From positions 1 through 42,018 of the forward strand of contig NZ_CAKZYF010000172.1 in the NCBI RefSeq assembly GCF_937884665.1: a DNA stretch of 42,018 nt, read 5' to 3'. This DNA comes from an uncultured Allomuricauda sp. Lineage in GTDB: Bacteria; Bacteroidota; Bacteroidia; Flavobacteriales; Flavobacteriaceae. Shown here piece by piece: positions 1 through 8,123 of the stretch. Within the stretch, counting starts at the first letter, position 1, and every line of letters starts with the position of its first letter. Below the pieces are notes generated by a model. That model was given only the letters and a program-made list of their open reading frames with translations. It searched no databases and was not told the DNA's origin. Position numbers and translations under genes: made by a program.

Positions 1-27
1 GTATGCTTTGCTAAAGTAACCGAGTTA

Positions 28-74
28 CGAAAGCCGAAAAGGCTCTGGCCGACGGCTGTCTTTCGAAATGACAT
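28..74. repeat. Palindromic intergenic repeat, copy A
   Basis: This is copy A of a repeat seen three times in the window (also 158-203 and 2215-2262). The shared core reads GCCGAAAAGG, then two to four variable bases, then GGCCGACGGCTGT, then TTCGAAATGACA. The left arm CGAAAGCCG and the right arm CGGCT-GT-CTTTCG are complementary apart from a two-base bulge, so the element can form an imperfect hairpin. It lies downstream of the convergent end of the serine hydrolase gene. It looks like a REP-type non-coding repeat; I cannot tell whether it is mobilised by a transposase elsewhere in the genome. Confidence 0.6.
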
Positions 75-94
75 TCAGCATTTTTTGATGTTTT

Positions 95-157
95 CTGACG
101 TCATGTCGAGCTTAGGCGAGACATCCGCTAGGGGAGATTTCTCAGTCGTCGCTTGTC
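95..157. repeat. Flavobacterial-type intergenic repeat between copies A and B
   Basis: This 60-base stretch sits between two copies of the palindromic repeat. It begins with GACGTCATGTCGAGC and ends with GAGATTTCTCAGTCG. From memory it resembles the common flavobacterial intergenic repeat that contains GTCATTTCGAGCG and GAGAAATCTC. Only one copy is visible here, so calling it a repeat rests on that recollection and on its placement between two true repeat copies. Confidence 0.4.
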
Positions 158-203
158 CGACGCCGAAAAGGCTAAGGCCGACGGCTGTTTTTCGAAATAA
201 CAT
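158..203. repeat. Palindromic intergenic repeat, copy B
   Basis: Copy B has the same orientation as copy A, about 130 bases further on. It shares GCCGAAAAGGCT and GGCCGACGGCTGT and the tail TTCGAAAT(A/G)ACAT, with differences in the loop (AA instead of CT) and in the left arm. It ends about 23 bases beyond the stop codon of the serine hydrolase gene (226). Confidence 0.6.
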
Positions 204-225
204 TTGGGGCCTCAGTTCTTTGGTC

Positions 226-1869
226 TTAATCTTTTCGATTTGCTATAATTTGTTGTCCATTTTGGAAAAGGGTAAAAGATTTGACCACTCCATCTTCTTT
301 TTCTGCAAACTCAATTTGAGCATCCACTACTTTATAAAAAAAACGTGTTTTGGATTCGGGATAAACCTGAAACTTTTCTTGTCCTGTAGCTTGCGACATT
401 AATTTGTCTTGTTCCAGGGTGATGGTGATATCAAAATTAGGAGCTAATGAATACACACCTACGTAGCTTTTCAAAATGCTAGGGTCAACTAAAGCGACGT
501 TTTTCTTGGGAATGGGCCTATCCGTTTTAAGGCCATCGGTCTTTTCCGTCCTGCTTGCAAAGTACGCGTGGATTTGGTTGTCTTTAGCTTTGAACCGTAG
601 GGTGGCGAAACTATTCTCAAAGGCAAAGGTGTTCTTTTCCATAGGAAAAATCTTGTATCGGGTACCGCCAGTGCGTTGGCTATACAATTGGTTTTCCTCT
701 CGGGTGACCACGCGGGTAGCACCGTCTTCAAAGTCGTATACGCCGACCCAGGTATCAAGTATTTCGTTTTTGACCGGTATATAATCTGAAGGGTCGGGGT
801 AGGGCTTGTTTAGCGCAAGTGCCGCTATTCGCGTGGATACGGTCCCCGGAGGATTGCAATCACAATTGGAAAAAACCGCTACAAAAATGTCTTCATCCGG
901 TAGGTAGATTGAGTTCGTGGCAAAACCAAATATACCACCGCCATGTTCAATTGTGGGACTTCCATTGATATCACTCAGCACCCATCCGTAACCGTAGTTA
1001 ATTTTTTTCTCGTTGTTCAGTTTGTAGTTGGTAAAGGCTAGCGCAAGGGATTCTTTGGAGATCAAGGTGTTTGCCCGTATGGCGCGGTTCCAAAGAAAAA
1101 GGTCTTCAACTGTTGACATTAAGGAACCTGCCGCATAGGGTTGGGTCAAGCTTAAATATTCAGCGTTTACATAACCGTCCCGCCTCTGGTAGCCTTGAGC
1201 TCTTTTTTTGATAATTTTGGATTGACTTCCGTAATATGAATTGTTCATTTTTAAGGGCTTGAATATATTTTCTTCAATAAATGATTCATATGAAATGCCA
1301 GATGCCTTTTCGATAATATATCCCAATATAAAATATGCCGAGTTGTTATATTCATATTCTTCACCTGGCGCAAAATCCATGGGTTGGTTTTTAAAAAAAT
1401 CAATAAGTTCTTTTGGAGTGTAGTCGGTACGCCATTCCTTGGCCCATTTTTCCATGGAGGTATAACTTTTAATACCCGAAGTGTGGGTCAGTAAATGGTG
1501 GATGGTCAGGTTATGCCCATGCGTGGGATAGTCTTCTAAAAATTTGGTAATGCTATCGTCCAGATTGAGCTTGCCCCGTTCCATGAGCATAAGAATGGCC
1601 ACTGCGGTAAACTGCTTGGTAATGGACCCAATCTCGAAGACCATATCCTTTTGCATGGTCACATCCAACTCCATACTGGCCATTCCAAAAGCTTTGTGAT
1701 AGGTGATTCTACCATTTTTGGCAACCAGTGCCGTAGCTCCAGGACCATTTTCGGGATATTTTTTATTGAGCATTTGGTCGAATTTTTTTTCCAGTTTTTG
1801 GGCGAAGGCAACCGGTTGAAAACTGAGGAAAATAGCGAGCATACAAAAAATGGCGTGGATAGGTTTCAT
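226..1869 (-). CDS. Serine hydrolase, beta-lactamase class C / DD-peptidase fold
   Basis: A 547-residue exported enzyme of the beta-lactamase-related serine hydrolase family. A signal peptide covers about residues 1-24 (hydrophobic stretch ending AFAQ). The active-site set is visible: the SxxK motif as S82-I-T-K85, the second motif as Y174-N-N176, and an HGGG motif near residue 310 in the position of the KTG-type third motif. The C-terminal 170 residues beyond the catalytic fold match the DUF3471-like extension often attached to these proteins. Members act as esterases, peptidases or D-aminopeptidases, and true beta-lactamase activity cannot be assumed. The ATG at 1869 directly precedes the signal peptide. 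The gene stands alone, with 459 bases of non-coding DNA upstream. Substrate unknown. Confidence 0.9.
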   Translation of the reverse strand: MKPIHAIFCMLAIFLSFQPVAFAQKLEKKFDQMLNKKYPENGPGATALVAKNGRITYHKAFGMASMELDVTMQKDMVFEIGSITKQFTAVAILMLMERGKLNLDDSITKFLEDYPTHGHNLTIHHLLTHTSGIKSYTSMEKWAKEWRTDYTPKELIDFFKNQPMDFAPGEEYEYNNSAYFILGYIIEKASGISYESFIEENIFKPLKMNNSYYGSQSKIIKKRAQGYQRRDGYVNAEYLSLTQPYAAGSLMSTVEDLFLWNRAIRANTLISKESLALAFTNYKLNNEKKINYGYGWVLSDINGSPTIEHGGGIFGFATNSIYLPDEDIFVAVFSNCDCNPPGTVSTRIAALALNKPYPDPSDYIPVKNEILDTWVGVYDFEDGATRVVTREENQLYSQRTGGTRYKIFPMEKNTFAFENSFATLRFKAKDNQIHAYFASRTEKTDGLKTDRPIPKKNVALVDPSILKSYVGVYSLAPNFDITITLEQDKLMSQATGQEKFQVYPESKTRFFYKVVDAQIEFAEKEDGVVKSFTLFQNGQQIIANRKD

Positions 1870-2328
1870 TGGATTGTGGATTTTAATAGGTATTCAGTGG
1901 GATATGTTCTCTAAAAGCCGATACTTCTTACAAGGTCTGGTATTTTTACATTAAAATCAAAGGGTTCAGCTGGTTTTTGGTATCGGTTATATGCAAACGC
2001 ACTTCAGACTCTGGAAATCTAAAGCCTGTTTTATAAGATTTGTTTTTTTGGGACCAGCCTTCTTAATACGTTCTTGGTGGGGCCAGAAACACATAAAGTG
2101 ACAAGGCTTTTATTTGAATGATTTTGAACTGTAGGACGGAGTAATCGATATCTTTCAGGATTTCTTGGTTGCTGCTCGTCTGATACCTACATTCTTCGCA
2201 GAAGTAACTAAACTATGAAAGCCGAAAAGACCCTGGCCGACGGCTGTCCTTCGAGATGACACTTGCAAATCTTTGGGATTGGGTTTTTGAAAGTAACCAC
2301 CTGGGAATCTATCCTTTAATGTCTGATG
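1870..2328. other. 459-base non-coding gap with one repeat copy
   Basis: This gap lies between two minus-strand genes. The part next to 1870 must hold the promoter of the serine hydrolase, but I find no convincing TAnnTTTG box. Repeat copy C lies at 2215-2262. I see no open frame with coding character, no tRNA and no terminator with a GC stem and T-run. Confidence 0.5.
2215..2262. repeat. Palindromic intergenic repeat, copy C
   Basis: Copy C shares GAAAGCCGAAAAG, CTGGCCGACGGCTGTC and TTCGA(A/G)ATGACA with copy A. Similarity to copy A also extends some 20 bases to the left (AGTAAC before the arm in both). Changes such as AGACCC in place of AGGCTC weaken the inner hairpin, so the copy looks older or degenerate. 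It is in the same orientation as copies A and B. Confidence 0.6.
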
Positions 2329-3267
2329 CTACTCTACGCAAAATCGTTCGTTTTTGCAATCCAGGGTAACGCTGCGGTCCATAAAAATGGCATTGCCCAA
2401 CATCCCTTGCATTCCCGAAAAGCGCATCAGCATATTTTGGACAAACGAAGTGCCATCGATATAGGTGACCTTTTTGAGCATCAATTTAGTTCCGCCCATT
2501 TCTATCGTTTTTTGCGCAGTTGCGGTATGCACGTCCAGTGGTTTGCCCCAAGAATTCGCCTGTTCTGTTTGTACCTTGCTTTCTGCAATCCGATATTTTT
2601 CCCAGTTGGTCTTGTCGGTTATCAATTCGTAGCCGCTGGTTCCAGAATCATAGAGGAGTTCAATGGTTTTTCCTTCCAAGGTTGCGGGCAACAGGATTCT
2701 TCGCTTTTCGAACTCAAATGCACTATAGGTATCGTCCAAGGAGCGTTTGGAAAATGTACAATGGTTGTCTTTAAAATGGAGCGCAATCGTTCGTTTCTCC
2801 AAGAGGTCCGTCCCTAGTGTTCCGATTATAATTGGAGTTTCCCGGGTTTTTAGTGCCAGGGCGTCCCCGTGTTCCAACAACCGGAATGTCTTGGATTGGA
2901 TGTTCAAATCTCCCAAACTTAGTTCCATCCCGATGGTACTGGATTCCAAAGGCCCGGGAATTTGTTTTGGAAAGACGGTTTGTATCGCTTTTAGGGTCTT
3001 TCTATAAAAAAGCGTTATTGGAGAACCAAAATCGAGCTGCATATAAAAAGTCTGATCAATGTCGGCTACTTTTACGGGCAAGACCAGTGCTGCATTTGGA
3101 TTGGTTGGGGTAGCTAGCCATTTTAAAGGCACCTGTGTGGAATCTCCTTGAACCTGCAGATAGTTTGGTTCAGGTTCAAATTTGTGGTCAAAGTAGATAT
3201 ATCCCCCTAAAGCGGACAGTCCTATGAAGAGAAGAAGGCCCCATAGTATTTTTCTTAGCACACGCAT
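2329..3267 (-). CDS. Retropepsin-like aspartyl protease family protein
   Basis: A 312-residue protein with one N-terminal membrane segment (about residues 6-27), so probably anchored in the inner membrane or exported. Two aspartyl-protease-type motifs are visible: D79-F-G within QLDFGSP and D207-S-G-T within LLYDSGTSGYE. Each is followed by a hydrophobic-hydrophobic-G segment (for example IIIGTLGTDLL near 147), the usual pattern of the two lobes of a pepsin-like fold. The first motif is DFG rather than DTG or DSG, so catalytic activity is uncertain and it could be a binding protein. The start is the ATG just before the membrane helix. No partner gene is evident; it is 88 bases from the end of the regulator gene upstream. 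Confidence 0.7.
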   Translation of the reverse strand: MRVLRKILWGLLLFIGLSALGGYIYFDHKFEPEPNYLQVQGDSTQVPLKWLATPTNPNAALVLPVKVADIDQTFYMQLDFGSPITLFYRKTLKAIQTVFPKQIPGPLESSTIGMELSLGDLNIQSKTFRLLEHGDALALKTRETPIIIGTLGTDLLEKRTIALHFKDNHCTFSKRSLDDTYSAFEFEKRRILLPATLEGKTIELLYDSGTSGYELITDKTNWEKYRIAESKVQTEQANSWGKPLDVHTATAQKTIEMGGTKLMLKKVTYIDGTSFVQNMLMRFSGMQGMLGNAIFMDRSVTLDCKNERFCVE

Positions 3268-3355
3268 GCTGATTCTTTTCCAACAAAGTACCCAAGATTG
3301 GATTCACATCGATTTATTTCGGGACGTCAATTTTATGCCAATTTAATGACATCGA

Positions 3356-3895
3356 CTATAAGAAGTTGTATTTCAACCGGATACTTAAATCGCCCTGGGT
3401 ATTCAAACTGTGACCATTTTTGACGATGATACCCACATTGAGGATGAAAAGTAGAGGTAGAACGATCAAAAAAAGTGGGATGTTCGTCGACAATTGACTT
3501 TGTATTAAAGGAAGCACCATCATCAAAATACTGGTCACAATTGTCCAAACGATTTGAACGCTCAGTATTTCCTTGCCTAGTTGTTGGGCTTCTTGATTTT
3601 TTAATCGAAAGGTTAAAATACCGGGAATCAATATATTGCCAAAAGGAAGGATTAAAAAAGTGAGAGCGGTACTGTTTATTAACCGTATACTTTTAATCCC
3701 TTCGGTATCCAAACCGCTATTTAGCGCTGCCGGTATTACATTAAAGGTTTTTGCCAATGATTTTAACGTATGTCCTTTGGGAACCTGGCCCTTTTCAATA
3801 CGTTGGATGGTCCGTAACGAAAGTCCGGATTGATTGGCCAGTTCCATTTGGGTCCAGTTCTTTTCTGATCGGAGTTGTTGCACCTTATTTCCCAT
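3356..3895 (-). CDS. XRE-family transcriptional regulator with membrane-spanning tail
   Basis: A 179-residue protein. Residues 1-60 form a Cro/C1-type helix-turn-helix (QMELANQSGLSLRTIQRIEKG, recognition helix around 23-36). The rest is hydrophobic: about four segments between residues 75 and 160 that look like transmembrane helices. The DNA-binding domain would therefore be held at the membrane. Such HTH-plus-membrane proteins are common in flavobacteria, but their targets are mostly unknown. It starts 35 bases after the stop of mutS2 on the same strand, so it may be co-transcribed with it. There is no obvious operator in the short gap. Confidence 0.8.
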   Translation of the reverse strand: MGNKVQQLRSEKNWTQMELANQSGLSLRTIQRIEKGQVPKGHTLKSLAKTFNVIPAALNSGLDTEGIKSIRLINSTALTFLILPFGNILIPGILTFRLKNQEAQQLGKEILSVQIVWTIVTSILMMVLPLIQSQLSTNIPLFLIVLPLLFILNVGIIVKNGHSLNTQGDLSIRLKYNFL

Positions 3896-3930
3896 TTCTA
3901 ACTAGGTTTTTGGAATACTTGATGGGAGGG

Positions 3931-6102
3931 TCATTTTCTGGCTTCCACTAATTCCAATTGATCCACGCTAACATTCGTGGTGAACACGCCGTAATTCACC
4001 ACGGCCTTCCCCTTTTCCAGTGTGTCGATACTTCCTACGGCCTTACCATCGAACATGCGGACGCGGTCACCGATTTTAAAAACCGGCCTGGGTTTGTTCT
4101 TTTCTGCTTTTTCCGCCTTTTTTCTCTCGACCTTCTTATCTTGCCTTACCTGGACCATCTTTTTTTCAAGTTCTTGGGCCACCTGTTTCTGCTGGCTTTG
4201 TTTGGCTTTGGCCTGTTTTGCGGTGGTTTTTTTGCGTTTGCTGTTTTCCGTCTCCACGATGCGAAGCAATTCGGAGATCAAGGGTCTTTTTTTATGGTCC
4301 AAAAAATACCTTTCCGCTGCACTGTTGACCTTGTTGCCCAGTTGTATCATTCGTTGGTTATGGTCATACAGTTCCTGATAGTTCTCCAGTTTGGCCTTTA
4401 TTTTGGTATTCAATTTTTCCAAACGTTCTGCTTCCCCACGTACTTTTTCCTCTTCTTCTTGCAGACGAGTGCCGGATTGGGCCATCTTGCTCCGTTCTTT
4501 TTGTAATTTCGCGATGGTGGCATCAACGCGCACCTTGCCCCGGTCAATTATTTTCTTGGCCTTGTTGATAAGATTGTAAGGAATACCATTTTTCTGGGCC
4601 ACCTCAAAGGTGAATGAACTTCCTGCTTCTCCCAATACCAACTGAAACGTGGGTTCCAAGGTCTTGGCATTAAAGCGCATATTGGCGTTGGTAGCTCCGG
4701 GCAGTTCATTGGCCAGTGCTTTTAGGTTGGCGTAATGTGTGGTGATGACGCCAAATGCTCCGCGCTCATAGAAGACTTCCAGGAACGCTTCAGCGAGTGC
4801 ACCACCCAGTTCAGGGTCAGAACCCGTTCCGAACTCATCAATCAAAAATAAGGTCCTTTCATTGCACTTTTTTAAAAAAGCATTCATGTTCTTTAATCGG
4901 TAGCTATAGGTACTTAAATGATTTTCAATGGATTGATTATCACCTATATCGGTTAAAACGCGGTCAAATAAACATACTGAACTTCGCTCGTGAACCGGAA
5001 TCAACAGTCCGCTCTGAAGCATTAACTGAAGTAGTCCAATGGTTTTTAAGGTGATGCTTTTTCCGCCGGCGTTAGGTCCTGAAATAACGATAATCCGGTT
5101 TTCCGGATGAAGCTGAATGGTCTGGGGCCAAGTCTTTTGGTTTTTCAGTTTATTCGAAAGATAAAGAAGGGGATGATAGGCATCCCGAAGTTCCAATTTT
5201 TTTTCGGTATTGATTTTTGGAAGAACGCCCTCCATTTCTGAGGCATATTTTGCTTTGGCCGCGGTAATATCGATATGGATAAGGTAGTCTTGGTATCCTG
5301 CCAAAATTACCACACTGGGGCGAATATAGTCTGTTAGTTCATGGAGAATACGTTGTATTTCCTCTTTTTCATCATATTCCAGATTATTGAGTTCCCGAGT
5401 GTAGGTCAGGGTAGCTTCAGGAATAATGTAGACAATACTTCCGGTCTTGGAGGAGCCCATGACGGTTCCCTTTACTTTGCGTCGGTGCATCGCCTTCACC
5501 GCCAGTACACGTCGGTTTTCGACCACAGATTCCCGGATTTCGTCCAAAAAATCAGAAGACTGGTAGCGTTGCATGGCCATACCAAAACTTTGGTTGATTT
5601 TACCACGTACCCCGTTCATTTGTTGCCGAACATGTTTTAGTTCTGGTGAAGCGGAGTCCTTAATTTCCCCAAATTTGTCAATGACATGGCCAATTTCTTC
5701 GGGAATGGACTTGTTTTCTTCGAACTTTTCTGAGTAGGTAAGGAGTAGCGGATAGTATTCTTTGAACTTTTTGAAAAACTTTTTATGTAAGCTTAACGTA
5801 GTGCACAGGGCCGCTATTTTTCGAAACCCGGAAACTTCCAAAGTGGTGTTTTCAATTGCAAGTAGCTGTAATTCTTTGGCAATTGCATCGAAACCGTGGT
5901 TAGGAATACGGTTTTCGTTGGAGAACGAAGCTACATATTCCGAGGTCTGCCCTAAAACATCGAGAAGTTCTCGCCGGTCCTCAAAAGGTTTTATTCCCAA
6001 AGCTGCGGCTTTTCCTAATTCGGTGTTACATCGGGCTGCAATCTGATCCAATACCGTGGAAAACTCTAAATCTTGAAGCGTTTTTAAATGAATGGGTTGC
6101 AT
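3931..6102 (-). CDS. mutS2: MutS2-family ATPase, without Smr domain
   Basis: A 723-residue member of the MutS2 family. These proteins act on branched DNA or on stalled and collided ribosomes, and are not core mismatch-repair factors. Residues 1-330 are the clamp/lever region. The Walker A motif is GPNAGGKS (342-349) and the Walker B region is FLIDEFGTGSDP near 425, followed by the usual THY loop (ITTHYANLKAL). A long charged coiled-coil segment follows (about 530-650) with Lys/Gln-rich stretches, then a KOW/SH3-like end (FKIGDRVRMFDGKAVGSI). Classical MutS2 is about 780 residues and ends with an Smr nuclease domain. Here the protein stops after the SH3-like part, so the Smr domain is absent, as I recall for other Bacteroidota homologues. 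A TATCTTTG box lies just upstream. Confidence 0.93.
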   Translation of the reverse strand: MQPIHLKTLQDLEFSTVLDQIAARCNTELGKAAALGIKPFEDRRELLDVLGQTSEYVASFSNENRIPNHGFDAIAKELQLLAIENTTLEVSGFRKIAALCTTLSLHKKFFKKFKEYYPLLLTYSEKFEENKSIPEEIGHVIDKFGEIKDSASPELKHVRQQMNGVRGKINQSFGMAMQRYQSSDFLDEIRESVVENRRVLAVKAMHRRKVKGTVMGSSKTGSIVYIIPEATLTYTRELNNLEYDEKEEIQRILHELTDYIRPSVVILAGYQDYLIHIDITAAKAKYASEMEGVLPKINTEKKLELRDAYHPLLYLSNKLKNQKTWPQTIQLHPENRIIVISGPNAGGKSITLKTIGLLQLMLQSGLLIPVHERSSVCLFDRVLTDIGDNQSIENHLSTYSYRLKNMNAFLKKCNERTLFLIDEFGTGSDPELGGALAEAFLEVFYERGAFGVITTHYANLKALANELPGATNANMRFNAKTLEPTFQLVLGEAGSSFTFEVAQKNGIPYNLINKAKKIIDRGKVRVDATIAKLQKERSKMAQSGTRLQEEEEKVRGEAERLEKLNTKIKAKLENYQELYDHNQRMIQLGNKVNSAAERYFLDHKKRPLISELLRIVETENSKRKKTTAKQAKAKQSQQKQVAQELEKKMVQVRQDKKVERKKAEKAEKNKPRPVFKIGDRVRMFDGKAVGSIDTLEKGKAVVNYGVFTTNVSVDQLELVEARK

Positions 6103-6120
6103 ATTCCTTTTCTAGCAGCG

Positions 6121-6128
6121 CAAAGATA
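6121..6128 (-). promoter_or_regulatory. Candidate -7 box for mutS2
   Basis: The minus strand reads TATCTTTG, a perfect match to the Bacteroidota -7 consensus TAnnTTTG, about 19 bases before the ATG of mutS2. I do not see a clear TTTG -33 element at the usual spacing, so this is only a candidate. Confidence 0.4.
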
Positions 6129-6261
6129 ATCCTGAAAATTTAATAGGGATGGGGTAAGACCTATTTATCCGTATTTTCCGGATAACGGTCATTGAAAATC
6201 CACATTTCCCAAAGCTACATGACCGGGAGATAGCATACAGGAACTGAAACGCCTCAAGAAG

Positions 6262-6954
6262 TCATTGATTACCCAATAGAGATACCATTTCTTTTTCAAA
6301 AAATAGGACAGATTCCTCTACGGCGTCCCAACCTGCCCGAAGGGATTGATCGTTCACCACCTGTTGCGAAACTTTCAGTATTTTGGATATTTCGTGTTCA
6401 TTTTTTTGAAGTAGCCTGTAATAGATCACTTGGCATTGTTTGGGCGTTGCTTTGTACAACACAAAGTCCAATAAGGACATAAGGGGATTTATGATGGTGT
6501 TTAACCGTTCCTGTTTTGATTGGAAGAACAGGGTGTTCTTTATGGTAATCCTCTCTTTGGAGTAGGTATGCTCTTCATCTATTTTTCGACCGGACATGTA
6601 AATGGCCTCCCCGTCCACCAGCCCCTTATCGCTATCGAACCTGCTTAAGTTTCCAATTCCTAGGGCTATTCGCATGCCATAGGAAATAAAATACTTCTTT
6701 CGGCGGTCTTCCTTTTTGTCCATTTGGGCGGCTGAAGATTTTACCAGACATTTTATGGCCAATGCAAAACGCAGCCCATGTTCCCATTGTGGTACAACTA
6801 CCTCAAGATAATCGCCACGTATGATTCTGGCATAGATATCAAACGATTTCAGGTCCTTCAAAAGGATGTCCAAATGCGCTTCAAGTATTTCTTTATCCAC
6901 TTTGGATAAACTGGTGTAGGAAATGATATCTCCTGAAATCGCCGCTGCTTCCAT
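6262..6954 (-). CDS. SatD-family protein with C-terminal helix-turn-helix
   Basis: A 230-residue protein of the SatD family. The N-terminal AISGDIISYTSLS is the characteristic opening, followed by ARIIRGDYLEVVVP and MRIALGIGNLS, an alpha/beta core with a fold suggestive of nucleotidyl-cyclase-like domains. The C-terminal 70 residues (ATPKQCQVIYYRLL, then HEISKILKVSQQVVNDQ) look like a winged or sigma-type helix-turn-helix. The family was named from an acid-tolerance locus in Streptococcus, and its biochemical role is not established. In many Bacteroidota it neighbours a DUF3307 membrane protein; none is seen here. The upstream 130 bases carry several inverted repeats built on TGTA/TACA, which fits self-regulation by the HTH domain (inference). 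Confidence 0.75.
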   Translation of the reverse strand: MEAAAISGDIISYTSLSKVDKEILEAHLDILLKDLKSFDIYARIIRGDYLEVVVPQWEHGLRFALAIKCLVKSSAAQMDKKEDRRKKYFISYGMRIALGIGNLSRFDSDKGLVDGEAIYMSGRKIDEEHTYSKERITIKNTLFFQSKQERLNTIINPLMSLLDFVLYKATPKQCQVIYYRLLQKNEHEISKILKVSQQVVNDQSLRAGWDAVEESVLFFEKEMVSLLGNQ

Positions 6955-6981
6955 GTTATGTTGTTTTTACAGACATTAACC

Positions 6982-7074
6982 ACTGTATGAATTGAATACA
7001 GTTTTTATTCATTGTATTATTAATTTACAATAATAATAGACTGTAAATATACAATACAATCTTTAAAAATTGTA
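6982..7074. promoter_or_regulatory. Array of TGTA/TACA inverted repeats upstream of the satD-like gene
   Basis: Four dyads lie in 93 bases of very A/T-rich DNA: ACTGTAT-N7-ATACAGT (6982-7002, perfect 7-base arms), ATTGTA-N9-TACAAT (7011-7031), TGTA-AATA-TACA (7042-7053) and TACAAT-N8-ATTGTA (7055-7074). On the minus strand a TATATTTA box overlaps the third and may be the -7 element. The array lies only upstream of the SatD-family gene, since the next gene is on the same strand and ends at 7089. It is a strong candidate operator; the protein that binds it is inferred, not shown. Confidence 0.55.
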
Positions 7075-7088
7075 ATAGCTTTAAAATT

Positions 7089-8123
7089 TTATGAAGTACT
7101 TATGGAATTGACCAGTTTTTCTGTTCCAAATCTAACGACATCTGTGGTAGGCAATCCGGTCATATTTTCTATCTCATTAATTTTTTTCAAAGCCTCATCC
7201 TGGGTCAACCCCACGGTATTCAGAGCAATCCCAATGGTTTTTGCTCTGTTTTGCGAGCCACAGACATGTGATACCCTCTCGTTTAATTGAATGAATTCAT
7301 CTAATGGCGGAATGGGAACATGGGACACCGGAAATCGCAAATGGGTATGCGCCGCTTTATGACAAAGAATAAAGTGGGTTGCCTGGGAACCCCGTATCAA
7401 GGGTAGGGTAGCGGTACTACCGGGATGAGCCAGAGATCCCTGTCCTTCTATTATAATGATACTCCTATCCTTTTCGGCCAAAACCGCTTCTTCAACTGCC
7501 CCAGCCGCTTGGTCCACTTTTATTGCGTCCAACGGAATGCCACTTCCCATCAAGGTAATTCCGATTTGCCCAGTCGGTACAAAACCCACATCGGCTCCTT
7601 TTGATTTTAATGCAGCGTATAGCTCAAGACCTGCGGTCATTTTTCCAGAAGCCATGTCGGTACCGATCATCAAGATTCTTTTATTATTGAGTTTTGCAGC
7701 TCTTGCGGTCGCAATGGGATAGGAAGATTTTGGTTGGCGAACATCCCATATCTTGTTTTTGCCCAAAAGATGACCAAATCGGGAATTCAGGTCGTCGTGT
7801 AGTCCGTTTATTAAGGAAAGTCCATTTTCTAAGGCAAATGCAATGGGTTTTTCCCATACATCCGGAAATTTTCCTCCGCTGGGGGCAATTCCGAGAACCA
7901 TAACCTTACTTTTAAGATGAAGCGCCTCTTCCACGGAGCTGACGACCGGTATGGAGTACGGTAATCCAACGGCCTCTTCCACCGTTTTCCCTTGATATTT
8001 TGAATCAATTACACAAACAATTGGATGTTTTGAGAACCGCATGAGCCCAAAGCCCATTTTACCTGAATCATTGTCCAGGGCGCCTTCCATATAGATACAT
8101 ATTTTTTGTGTGGAATTGAACAT
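7089..8123 (-). CDS. DUF1611 family protein (DgcN-like)
   Basis: A 344-residue DUF1611 protein. The N-terminal half is a Rossmann-like domain. The second half starts with a P-loop-like motif in MIGTDMASGKMTAG (about residues 150-163), followed by GFVPTGQIGITLMG and SIIIIEGQGSLAHPG. The start codon directly follows the stop codon of the epimerase gene (TAG-ATG, zero gap), so the two are translated as a pair. From memory, a DUF1611 protein (DgcN) paired with an enolase-type racemase (DgcA) was reported in marine bacteria for D-glutamate use, acting as an N-acetyltransferase of D-Glu. That role here is inferred from the pairing. A dipeptide or muropeptide route is the alternative. Upstream control comes from the epimerase promoter. 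Confidence 0.85.
   Translation of the reverse strand: MFNSTQKICIYMEGALDNDSGKMGFGLMRFSKHPIVCVIDSKYQGKTVEEAVGLPYSIPVVSSVEEALHLKSKVMVLGIAPSGGKFPDVWEKPIAFALENGLSLINGLHDDLNSRFGHLLGKNKIWDVRQPKSSYPIATARAAKLNNKRILMIGTDMASGKMTAGLELYAALKSKGADVGFVPTGQIGITLMGSGIPLDAIKVDQAAGAVEEAVLAEKDRSIIIIEGQGSLAHPGSTATLPLIRGSQATHFILCHKAAHTHLRFPVSHVPIPPLDEFIQLNERVSHVCGSQNRAKTIGIALNTVGLTQDEALKKINEIENMTGLPTTDVVRFGTEKLVNSISTS

Noticed and set aside
489-784. Open frames on both strands inside the serine hydrolase gene
   Set aside because: They lie wholly within a gene with clear family motifs and show no recognisable domain or start signal.
226-1869. Antibiotic resistance by the beta-lactamase-fold protein
   Set aside because: The long C-terminal extension and motif details fit the broad serine-hydrolase family; nothing shows beta-lactam hydrolysis.
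3958-4506. A long 182-codon plus-strand frame opposite mutS2
   Set aside because: It is antisense to the coiled-coil-coding region of mutS2; its Phe/Leu-rich product is what the complement of Lys/Glu-rich codons gives. Not a gene.
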